From Bacteroidota bacterium (GTDB lineage Bacteria > Bacteroidota > Bacteroidia > Cytophagales > Cyclobacteriaceae): 19,454 nucleotides of DNA. Positions within the stretch are counted from its first letter, which is position 1, and the number at the start of each line of letters is the position of its first letter. The stretch spans positions 1-19,454 of the forward strand of contig JAEZEH010000143.1 in NCBI GenBank assembly GCA_023417785.1, given 5' to 3'. The notes under the pieces are model-generated. The model was not told the DNA's origin, made no database searches, and saw nothing but the letters and a program-made list of their open reading frames with translations. Positions 1-6,783 of this stretch are shown here, one piece after another. The position numbers and the translations under genes are program-made.

Positions 1-2414
1 ACGGGTAGCGTAATTCGCGTTGCAGAGTTTCCTGAAGAAGATCCGTTCGTATGGATCGCAACTACGCGGCGGTTCTCGTCGTAGACGGGTGATCCACTCT
101 GTCCGCCAACGGTGTCGATATCATAAACAACGGTGGTGCTACTGACGTCCATCGCTTCGCGGCTGTGGAACATCATAGTGCCGGATGGCTGGTCACCAGG
201 ATAGCCTGCGATGTGGAGATGATTATTCGCCAGGTATTCGTCCGAGAAAATCCCGTAGCCAAAAGAACCTATCTGTGAAGGAACGCGATCATTCTCCGAC
301 AAATGGATTACGCCATAGTCGCAATCCCTGTCCTGGTTTTCTATCCAGCCTTCGACGGAGCCGAACTTCGTGGCCACGAATTGTCCGAACGGTTTGTTAG
401 TACCATTACGTCCCGGAGAGACGACGATTTGCTGTGGCCAGCCACCATGATCCGGATCGTAGACGCAATGTCCGGCGGTGATAATAGTACGCGGACCAAT
501 GAAGAAGCCCGTGCCCAGGAACGCGCTACCATCGCCGGCCATTATACTTAAATGACAAATTCGGTTAAAAGGCGAATCCGCTGTGGCGGTCACCTGGACG
601 CGATCATCTTCACCGATAATTACTTCCAACGCTTCCAGTTGTTCAATGAATGCTTCCCTGACCTGTTCGGGATTGCCGGATTCCTGAGTCGATTCAAAGA
701 GGCTGCTGATGCCGCGTTTTATGAGTTTACCACCCGTAGACACGGCTGTCTTTCCTAATTTGTGAGCAATGGGTTTCACTATCGGCACGATGGTGCGCGC
801 AATGGAACGCCAGAACTCGCGTTCACTGACTTCCGGCTGCCCATTCCCGGGAGTTTGGTTTCCTGTCTCAAGCTGCTGGATGGCATATTCGGTGATACCT
901 GCCATGCGCAGCATGTTCGCAGTCTTCGCGTTTAATTTCCTGAGAGTTCCCGTCACGACGGCCTTCCCGGTTTTTACAGCGGTGCCGGCGAGTGATTTTG
1001 CGACCGGAGCTAACACCGGACTAAGTTTTTTGACGATTGACCTCCAGAATTCCCGTTCACTTTCTGAGGTGGGGCTTCCGGATTCGCGCTGCATCTGGGT
1101 TGCTTCTTCCAGGAGCATTTCTTCCAACGGCTCGAGCAGGGTGCCGTTTTCCTGACCCGATTCCTGCTGACTTGATTCGAATATCATCTTCCGAACCCAG
1201 GTTGTTCCTGCGCGCGTCGCGGCCGTGGCAGCGGCTTTCGCGACGGGTGCGAGAGCTGGAACGATCTTCCGGGCTATTGAGCGCCAGAATTCACGTTGTT
1301 CGGCAGGTGAAACAGAAGCTGACTCTCTTGCGTTCTTCGTTGCCTGTTCGATAAACAATTCCTCTAATTGAGAGTAGCCTTCCAACCCCTGAGCAGATTC
1401 GCGTTGACTGGACTCGAGTCGTCTTCTTATCCAGGCCCCGCCGGTTTTTACGGCTGCGCCCGCAAGTTTCTTCGCATAGGGCATTAAGGCGGGCACGATC
1501 GCTCCGGCGATTGCTCCCCAGAATTCACGCTGTTCACCCATCGAGTCGTTAGACTCCACTTCCTGGGCGCGTTCCATCCGTTCAATATCGGATTCGTTGA
1601 ATCCTTCCCGGCGGAGTACGCTGATAATTTGAGGAGTCAGTTTCGTGAGGGCGCCCTTTACTATTTTGGTACCGGCGCGAACGGAAGCTCCTGCAGCGGC
1701 TTTGGCGAGCGGTGAAAGCGCCGGGATGATGTTTCGGGCTACGAAACCCCAGAACTCGCGTTCCTCACGAGCCGACCCGTTGGAAGACTCTTTTGAACCT
1801 GATGAAGCTTGCTGAACGAAAAGATTCTCCAGTTGGGGAGCCAGTGCGTCCAGGTCTTCACCTGATTCCTGTTGAGACTCCAGTGATTTTGCAAGCCATG
1901 ACAGGCCGGTCTTACCTGCCCTGACAGCAATTTTTTTCGCGTACGGCATTACCACCGGTGCCAATGCTCCGGCAATTGCTCCCCAGAATTCTCGTTGATC
2001 GTCCGGGCTCGCTGATTCGGTTTGGCTCGCTTCCGTACCTTTGACGCTGGTCCTTCTCATCACGTTCAGAACCTGTGGACCTATCGCGCGGGCAAGGATA
2101 CCCCAGAACTCTTGTTCATCGTGTAACGACGAAAACTTTGCGAACGCGGCGTCGACCATGGGATCGCTCTCAGTAACAGTCGCTTTAACGCTTTCACGTC
2201 GTTCGGGACTATTCACGGGGTGGTGTTTGTCGGATTCAGAAAACTCCGAGTCAAAGCCTCCGCCACTTACATCTTCGATCGTTCCGGGAACTTCTTCGAC
2301 AATCTGGTCGATTCCGGATTCTTCAATTACAGTGCTTTCTCTACCGTTTCCGGGAGCGGAACTTTCTTTCGTCTGCCGACTACTTTGCGGCGTTGCTTTG
2401 GTTTTTGTTGCCAT
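1..2414 (-). CDS. Repeat-containing V8-like (S1B) serine endopeptidase, 3' partial
   Basis: The reverse strand is open for 804 codons from an ATG at 2414-2412 to the left edge, with no stop seen. Residues 1-100 are polar and acidic without a signal peptide. Residues about 100-606 hold seven repeats that each open with Glu-Phe-Trp. The rest is a trypsin-fold domain of the V8/glutamyl endopeptidase type: TAGHC with catalytic H649, DYGVIHL with D699, and GGQSGSP with S773. T768 and H788 sit at the same distances from the serine (-5 and +15) as the residues that bind P1 glutamate in staphylococcal V8 protease, so Glu specificity is likely. Family members are normally secreted, but no Sec signal is visible, so export by another route or intracellular action is open. 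The upstream LytTR gene and the intervening direct repeats suggest control by that regulator. The C-terminus is outside the window. The protease call is firm; the role is unknown. Confidence 0.9.
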   Translation of the reverse strand, partial: MATKTKATPQSSRQTKESSAPGNGRESTVIEESGIDQIVEEVPGTIEDVSGGGFDSEFSESDKHHPVNSPERRESVKATVTESDPMVDAAFAKFSSLHDEQEFWGILARAIGPQVLNVMRRTSVKGTEASQTESASPDDQREFWGAIAGALAPVVMPYAKKIAVRAGKTGLSWLAKSLESQQESGEDLDALAPQLENLFVQQASSGSKESSNGSAREEREFWGFVARNIIPALSPLAKAAAGASVRAGTKIVKGALTKLTPQIISVLRREGFNESDIERMERAQEVESNDSMGEQREFWGAIAGAIVPALMPYAKKLAGAAVKTGGAWIRRRLESSQRESAQGLEGYSQLEELFIEQATKNARESASVSPAEQREFWRSIARKIVPALAPVAKAAATAATRAGTTWVRKMIFESSQQESGQENGTLLEPLEEMLLEEATQMQRESGSPTSESEREFWRSIVKKLSPVLAPVAKSLAGTAVKTGKAVVTGTLRKLNAKTANMLRMAGITEYAIQQLETGNQTPGNGQPEVSEREFWRSIARTIVPIVKPIAHKLGKTAVSTGGKLIKRGISSLFESTQESGNPEQVREAFIEQLEALEVIIGEDDRVQVTATADSPFNRICHLSIMAGDGSAFLGTGFFIGPRTIITAGHCVYDPDHGGWPQQIVVSPGRNGTNKPFGQFVATKFGSVEGWIENQDRDCDYGVIHLSENDRVPSQIGSFGYGIFSDEYLANNHLHIAGYPGDQPSGTMMFHSREAMDVSSTTVVYDIDTVGGQSGSPVYDENRRVVAIHTNGSSSGNSATRITLP
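600..2111 (-). repeat. Seven tandem EFW repeats in the protease N-terminal region
   Basis: The Phe of each Glu-Phe-Trp is at residue 103, 143, 221, 298, 376, 456 and 534, giving spacings of 40, 78, 77, 78, 80 and 78 residues. The first unit is a half unit. Each full unit starts REFW(G/R), continues with a Gly/Ala/Pro-rich hydrophobic stretch containing Lys/Arg (typical core AIVPALMPYAKKLAGAAVKTG), and ends in an acidic Glu/Ser/Gln linker. Two subtypes exist. Units 2, 4, 5 and 7 end in LES/FES(S/T)Q-type linkers. Units 3 and 6 carry an extra segment such as LRREGFNESDIERME or LRMAGITEYAIQQLE. The order is half-A-B-A-A-B-A. I do not recognise the repeat as a named domain. Confidence 0.85.
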
Positions 2415-2657
2415 AACTGAATTGTTTAATTGATAAAAGCTTTATGAAACTCGTGCTGAATGATTGAGGCTGGCCGAATGACATTCATGCGGCATGACAG
2501 AGATAGACGTGGTACTGATTAAGCCAACCTTTTTCGTCCAGACAACTTTCTATTTTCGACTGAATAATTCCACGCTCCGGAAGCAGATCTGCTTCAATTC
2601 ATTGCCATTGCAGTGGCTCACAGGGTTCAGGTCTTAATTGCGGGATGAAAGCTAAAT

Positions 2658-2686
2658 CAAAGTAATTGCACCTGGAAACGAAACAA
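2658..2686 (-). promoter_or_regulatory. Candidate Bacteroidota-type promoter of the protease gene
   Basis: Reading the minus strand, a TTG (2686-2684) is followed after 18 nt by TTACTTTG (2665-2658). The latter matches 7 of the 8 positions of the -7 consensus TAnnTTTG known from Bacteroides; the -33 TTG and the spacing are close to consensus. It would give a leader of about 240 nt before the ATG at 2414. The direct repeats at 2686-2736 abut its upstream side, as expected for an activator site. The match is imperfect and untested. Confidence 0.35.
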
Positions 2687-2736
2687 CGTGAACGCTATCC
2701 TATATGACGTGAACGATAAGAATGATCACGTCAACG
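2686..2736 (-). promoter_or_regulatory. Three 9-bp direct repeats at 21-bp spacing, probable LytTR binding sites
   Basis: On the plus strand ACGTGAACG occurs at 2686-2694 and 2707-2715, and ACGTCAACG at 2728-2736. The starts are exactly 21 bp apart, two helical turns. Read on the minus strand the core is CGTTNACGT, which resembles the GTT core of the direct repeats bound by LytTR domains, usually 9 bp separated by about 12 bp. They lie just after the stop codon of the LytTR gene and just upstream of a candidate promoter for the protease gene. This suggests that the regulator activates that promoter. Confidence 0.6.
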
Positions 2737-2743
2737 TCAATCG

Positions 2744-3580
2744 CTAGTTTCCAATGGAATGGAAAACCGCATGTGAGAGGGGATGCCTGGGCTTCACTTT
2801 GATACAATGATCAAACTCAAAAAATTGCTGGTGATAACTGCCTCCCGAAAGTCGGTTCAGGTTGATAGCGCAAAACCGATTGACTCTTAGAAAAGAATCT
2901 TGAGGTAACTCCTGAAGAACTTTTTTCAGGCAGCTGTTTCGTAATGACGTTTTCACTTTACCCTGTTGGTGTGCCACGTGGACCACTGTGAAATGATCAC
3001 TGCTTTCGATCATTACGATATCATTTGATTTTGCATAGGTGTACTCACCGCATTTTATCGATAATCGCAACAGGCGAGGGGCATCGGCGTCGTCTTCCTT
3101 CTCTTCGGATGGTTTGTGAATTACGCTGATCTCCCCGGATTGCCCCAGTGCTTCACGTGGCAGCCGCTTTGCCGGAGTTAAGCGAATGGTTAGATCACCT
3201 ATATCAGCCAGGCGAAATCCATCTCTCCAGGAGTCCTTTAATGCCTGATCGTTTGGTCCGTATTGCACCTGTCGATCGAAAGCCCGCAGGTGGCTCAATA
3301 CGGTATTTAACTCACCAGCGGTTTCTTCATTTAATTCGCCGGTTTCCGGCAGTTGGTGCTTTTTCTGAAAAAGTGAGATGAGTAATTCGGTAACAGATCC
3401 ATAGTATTCCGCGTCCTGGTGTACCATCTTTTTCAGCTGACCCGCGTCAAGAGAGAGGGTCGGCTGTTTCATATCCAGGAGGGCGGAGCCTTCTACCAGC
3501 AGGAATACCAGGGAGCTGTTAAGACTGCTTACTTCTTCTCCCCGGGAACCCGGTTTGAGCGTTGATACAACGTGGTGCAT
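2744..3580 (-). CDS. LytTR-family regulator with N-terminal peptidoglycan-binding-like domain
   Basis: The protein has 278 residues. Residues about 8-95 look like a PG_binding_1-type helical module: LKPGSRGEEVSSLN, then YGSVTELLISLFQKKHQLPE and TGELNEETAGELN. Residues about 178-275 look like a LytTR DNA-binding domain: YAKSNDIVMIESSDHFTVVH, KTSLRNSCLKKVLQELP and FLRVNRFCAINLNRL. The acidic segment 157-167 links the two halves. There is no signal peptide, membrane segment or receiver domain, so it should act in the cytoplasm, and the N-terminal module probably does not meet peptidoglycan. It may bind a protein or serve for oligomerisation. The gene lies upstream of the protease gene on the same strand, with three LytTR-like repeats in the 329-nt spacer. 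No obvious Shine-Dalgarno precedes the ATG. The LytTR call is strong and the N-terminal call moderate. Confidence 0.82.
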   Translation of the reverse strand: MHHVVSTLKPGSRGEEVSSLNSSLVFLLVEGSALLDMKQPTLSLDAGQLKKMVHQDAEYYGSVTELLISLFQKKHQLPETGELNEETAGELNTVLSHLRAFDRQVQYGPNDQALKDSWRDGFRLADIGDLTIRLTPAKRLPREALGQSGEISVIHKPSEEKEDDADAPRLLRLSIKCGEYTYAKSNDIVMIESSDHFTVVHVAHQQGKVKTSLRNSCLKKVLQELPQDSFLRVNRFCAINLNRLSGGSYHQQFFEFDHCIKVKPRHPLSHAVFHSIGN

Positions 3581-4178
3581 AGGCGTTATTTTTGGCGTAA
3601 GCCGGTGTTGTGTTTTTTAGCTGATCTTTGAACCTGGCCTTTATCGTCGTCTTCTTGCTGACTGATTGTTTCGGTCCGGATTGTGGCTTTGGTCGTGTAC
3701 ACCCTCAGTAGTCGTAAATTCGGATGTAACGTAATCAGGTATTCATGATATTCCACCGGAAAGTAATCCGGCTTCAGGTTTCCAGCGTGTCTATGGACAT
3801 TACTGGCAATAGCGCCACCTATAGATAAGTCGTACTACGTCTTTGTTAAAAATTGGTTCGAGTGCGTAAGTTAATATTTTGTAAATCATTGGACAATTTT
3901 CAGCCGGGTCTCTGAGCATTCTTCGACTACCTTATTTTTCGGGCTAGATCTTGAAATAGAAATCATTATTTGGCAGCTGATTCTACCGTGGGCGATTCGT
4001 TATTTAATCCTACCCGTTGCAACCGAACTACCAGTTGACACCGAAGCTTGAAAGAGTTGAACTTGCTGTTTATTTTTGACTGGTTAAAAGGAATCCGATG
4101 GAATCATCAGGCAATTCGTCCCGTGTATGCGTATGAAGCCTTGAAGCCATTGTCCGTCATAAACACAACCCATAATCC
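3581..4178. other. Intergenic region without a recognised gene
   Basis: This is about 600 nt between the minus-strand LytTR gene and the plus-strand DUF1905/OmdA gene. I see no convincing coding frame or RNA gene. The only signal is a plus-strand TTG (3853-3855), 19 nt, then TATTTTG (3875-3881), a weak resemblance to a Bacteroidota promoter that would leave a leader of roughly 300 nt before the gene at 4179. The region must also hold the promoter of the LytTR gene, which I could not place. Confidence 0.4.
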
Positions 4179-4664
4179 GTGCACTCATTCAAGGCTAAGA
4201 TTGACATAATTGGTATCAATCCGTTTGTTTTTGTTCCCGGGAGAATTTTGAAGGCCATCTTTAAACAGGCCGGCGCCGACAAAGGACCGATTCCGATCAG
4301 GGGTACTATCAACACCAGGCCTTATCAACAGACCCTGGTCAGGTACCGGGGTGACTGGCGATTGTACATCAATACCATCATGTTAGAAAAGTCACCTAAG
4401 AGAATTGGCGAAACAATTGTTGTGACATTAGAATTCGACCCATCCGATCGAACAATTGAACCACACCCCAGATTCGTGAAAGCCCTCGCTAAGAACCGTA
4501 AGGCTAAGCGCACGTTTGAAAACCTTTCACCTTCGATACGAAAAGAAATTGTCAGGTATATCTCGCATTTAAAAACAGAGGAAAGCATTGACAGGAATGT
4601 AGTAAAGGCAATTGACTTCCTGTTTGGTAAAGGCCGGTTCGTCGGACGGGACAAGCCGAAATGA
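4179..4664 (+). CDS. DUF1905 / YdeI-OmpD-associated (OmdA) family protein
   Basis: The protein has 161 residues. Residues about 2-92 fit the DUF1905 beta-barrel domain (FKAKIDIIG, FVFVPGRILKAIF, GPIPIRGTIN, TLVRYRGDWRLYIN, IGETIVVTLEFDPSDR). Residues about 98-160 fit the OmdA domain (FVKALAKNRKAKRTFENLSP, RKEIVRYISHLKTEESIDRN). This two-domain order is common in Bacteroidota; the biochemical activity is not established. The start is GTG, because an in-frame TAA lies at 4173-4175 and no ATG is available near the N-terminus. It seems to be a single-gene unit, with 195 nt before the AraC gene. Confidence 0.85.
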   Translation: MHSFKAKIDIIGINPFVFVPGRILKAIFKQAGADKGPIPIRGTINTRPYQQTLVRYRGDWRLYINTIMLEKSPKRIGETIVVTLEFDPSDRTIEPHPRFVKALAKNRKAKRTFENLSPSIRKEIVRYISHLKTEESIDRNVVKAIDFLFGKGRFVGRDKPK

Positions 4665-4859
4665 TTTCGTACGTTATCCAGACAAGCCAAGCCCACAACC
4701 TTTCCGGATACAAGTACAATTAGGAAAATACTCCGATTCAAACTGACCATTGCGGATCGGCCGATAGAACACCATGAGCCGAACGTAACCGAAACGACGT
4801 GCAGACGTTAACAGATATTCAACAGTCAATCCGTACATCCTTTAGCAGGCAAGGCAGGA

Positions 4860-5633
4860 ATGGAAATGTCGACGTACATACCGAGTGAACAGTTAAGACC
4901 ATTTGTGAGGGGCTACAGAATTATAGAAAGCCAGGAGGGGGTCGTTAACCGCGTTTTGCCGGATACTTCGTTTGCTCTGGCGTTCCGCTTTCGTGGACAA
5001 ATATCTTATCTCAAGGGAACCGAAAAAGCCGCGTTACCACTCGCGACAATTTCTGGTCTGCGGACATTGGCCCGCCTCATTAGCTATTCCCCAAAAACCG
5101 CAGCGATAATTGTCGCATTAAGAGAAACAGCCGCAGGCGCGTTCTTAAAACAGCCACTTCAAGGGCTATTTGGAGAAAGTGTGCCTTTGCATGAGTTTTT
5201 TCCTGTATCAGAAATTTCAATTATTGAGGAACGGTTGGCAGGGACCGAAAGCAACCGGATCAGGGTTGCTGTTGTCGAAGATTTTTTACGGTCGAAATTG
5301 AATTACAGCAAAGCAGATTCACTTGTCGAAAACGCAATCGCGAAAATCTACTCAACAAAGGGCATGGTGAGAATAACCGAATTAGCAGATAGTTTGTGTA
5401 TAAGTCAGGATGCTTTTGAAAAGAGGTTTAGAAAACGCACGGGAGCGACTCCCAAACAATTTTCGAACATAGTAAGAATGAAAGCGATTATACTCTACAA
5501 TCCGTCGCCATCTTCTTTTCTTGATATGGCGCTTGGAAACGGTTTCTATGATCAGGCACATTTCAATAAGGGCTTTAAGAATTTCACAGGCCAGACGCCG
5601 ACGGACTTCTTGAAATCTGCTTCCTATTGGTAA
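4860..5633 (+). CDS. AraC-family transcriptional regulator
   Basis: The protein has 257 residues. Residues 1-150 resemble the small N-terminal domain of Bacteroidota AraC proteins (YIPSEQLRPFVRGYRIIES, VLPDTSFALAFRFRG, FGESVPLHEFF). Residues about 155-253 are the two-helix-turn-helix AraC domain: ITELADSLCISQDAFEKRF, the RTGATPKQF turn, then LDMALGNGFYDQAHFNKGFK and FTGQTPTDF. The effector is unknown. The downstream gene for a YCII-like protein is on the same strand after 133 nt and is the natural candidate target. An ATG at 4860 gives the full N-terminal domain. Confidence 0.92.
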   Translation: MEMSTYIPSEQLRPFVRGYRIIESQEGVVNRVLPDTSFALAFRFRGQISYLKGTEKAALPLATISGLRTLARLISYSPKTAAIIVALRETAAGAFLKQPLQGLFGESVPLHEFFPVSEISIIEERLAGTESNRIRVAVVEDFLRSKLNYSKADSLVENAIAKIYSTKGMVRITELADSLCISQDAFEKRFRKRTGATPKQFSNIVRMKAIILYNPSPSSFLDMALGNGFYDQAHFNKGFKNFTGQTPTDFLKSASYW

Positions 5634-5766
5634 ATCATTGATTTTTTACAAGGATCGGATTGCGTATAAGCCGAGCTTTGTTTCAGGTAAACAAAAAAAA
5701 TCAATTTTAACCAAATTGTTCGTTGCCCGCTGGGTCGGGACAAATAGTGGAACAATATCAAAACAC

Positions 5767-6123
5767 ATGGAAATGAAACAGTTTAGTCTATTGGTAAGAG
5801 TGCCCGACACGTATGCCGCAGAACAAGCCCGATTAGTAACCCCGCAATGGGATGAATTGGTGGAGCAGTGGAAATCAGCTGGAGTTTACGTTTTGAGTTT
5901 TGCTTTTCCGGGGGATAGTTATACCGTTTCCGGGCCCGCGAAGGCCATCAAAAAGGAATCTGTCCTTTCCGACAGACTCAGGGTAGTGAGTAACATCGTA
6001 CTTCAGGCAGAAAGCCTTGAAAGGGCGACGGATCTCGCGAAATCGGTTCCTGTTCTTCAGCATGGAGGAACGGTGGAAGTCAGAGAAATCCCTAAACCAA
6101 TCACCTTAACAAAACGGAGGTAG
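5767..6123 (+). CDS. YCII-related domain protein
   Basis: The protein has 118 residues from the ATG at 5767. It reads as a ferredoxin-like YCII-type domain: FSLLVRVPD near the N-terminus, WDELVEQWKSAGVY (28-41), SGPAKAI, and the typical end LERATDLAKSVPVLQHGGTVEVREI (85-108). Such proteins are small dimeric barrels with no established reaction here. The frame stays open upstream to 5638, but that extension has no family similarity, so the start at 5767 is chosen. Its position behind the AraC gene suggests linked regulation. Confidence 0.82.
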   Translation: MEMKQFSLLVRVPDTYAAEQARLVTPQWDELVEQWKSAGVYVLSFAFPGDSYTVSGPAKAIKKESVLSDRLRVVSNIVLQAESLERATDLAKSVPVLQHGGTVEVREIPKPITLTKRR

Positions 6124-6284
6124 TAATTTGTGATGCTTGTGGCTACCGGTGAATGCTACAGAAACAAACTACGATTCATATCAATATTCCCATGGAGCCA
6201 TGAGTAGTTCGATACAGGAAAACTAAACACATGTTCCTGGCGAAGAAATCCTGATTTTTTTTTGGCAGGGAATCCGTTGTTATA

Positions 6285-6641
6285 TCATTGCCCGTTGCTC
6301 ATATTGGTCGACAAGATTGCATCCCGGTTCTTTTCACCCCAGTCAGCCATTGCCTCCACGAGGGGTAGGATACTTTCCCCTAATTCAGTGAGAAAATACT
6401 CGACCCGCATGGGCTGCTCATTGTAAATGGTTTTGCGAAGGATACCCAACTCGGTAAGATCGCGCAATATCATATTTAATACTCGCGGACTTGCCTCAGC
6501 CATGGCCTGGTGAATTTCGGTAGGTCGCCGGATTCCCTTGCTCACGCATTCCAACAGCCAGGCGTTCCATTTTCCACCAACAACCTTGTTGGCGATACTT
6601 ATGCCGCAATCGTGATTCTCCGGAAGTTTTTTGATATACAT
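6285..6641 (-). CDS. HxlR-family winged-helix transcriptional regulator
   Basis: The protein has 118 residues and the full HxlR layout: an N-terminal Cys (C12) in CGISIANKVVGGKWN, then the winged helix RPTEIHQAMAEASPRVLNMI with LRDLTELGILRK, and the wing VEYFLTELGESILPLVEAM ending in ADWGEKN. HxlR proteins often sense aldehydes or oxidants through the N-terminal Cys and regulate a divergent oxidoreductase gene. That is the arrangement here, with the imine-reductase-like gene starting 142 nt away in the opposite direction. Its ligand is unknown. Confidence 0.92.
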   Translation of the reverse strand: MYIKKLPENHDCGISIANKVVGGKWNAWLLECVSKGIRRPTEIHQAMAEASPRVLNMILRDLTELGILRKTIYNEQPMRVEYFLTELGESILPLVEAMADWGEKNRDAILSTNMSNGQ

Positions 6642-6658
6642 GATGCTACGTTCATGGA

Positions 6659-6666
6659 CAAAGTTA
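6659..6666 (-). promoter_or_regulatory. Candidate -7 box of the HxlR gene
   Basis: Read on the minus strand this is TAACTTTG, an exact match to TAnnTTTG. It lies 17 nt upstream of the HxlR ATG, so the leader would be very short. No clean -33 TTG is seen about 19 nt further upstream; only a GTTTT stretch is present. Confidence 0.35.
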
Positions 6667-6696
6667 AGATGATAACGCTAAAAACGCGTGTTCTGG

Positions 6697-6737
6697 CAGG
6701 GGGAAAAATTATTCCCTATAGCAACATTTTTTCCCTG
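6697..6737. promoter_or_regulatory. Inverted repeats in the HxlR/oxidoreductase spacer, possible HxlR operator
   Basis: GGGAA (6701-6705) and TTCCC (6712-6716) form a dyad with a 6-nt spacer. A further TTTTTTCCCTG (6727-6737) mirrors CAGGGGGAAAAA (6697-6708) and repeats TTCCC 19 bp downstream of the first. The site is between the two divergent genes, upstream of the candidate HxlR -7 box, so it could control both. There is no direct evidence for binding. Confidence 0.35.
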
Positions 6738-6783
6738 TCTTGTCACGCTATGATATCCGATTGAAATTGCGAGGAAAAAAGAA

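Noticed and set aside
185..2433. Several plus-strand open frames of 66-130 codons
   Set aside because: They lie opposite the minus-strand repeat/protease gene, whose motifs and 804-codon open frame are far stronger; the plus-strand translations have no recognisable features.
2686..2736. CRISPR-like array
   Set aside because: The repeated unit is only 9 bp with 12-bp spacers and three copies, which fits a protein-binding direct repeat and not a CRISPR array.
5638..5766. N-terminal extension of the YCII-like protein
   Set aside because: The 43 extra codons have no similarity to the family, while the ATG at 5767 gives the usual YCII length.
6215..6263. Terminator between the converging YCII-like and HxlR genes
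   Set aside because: CAGGAA/TTCCTG (6215-6220/6234-6239) has a 13-nt loop and the T-run at 6255-6263 starts 15 nt later, too far for a canonical intrinsic terminator.
6510..6764. Plus-strand open frame across the HxlR start and spacer
   Set aside because: It is antisense to the well-supported HxlR gene and its translation has no family features.
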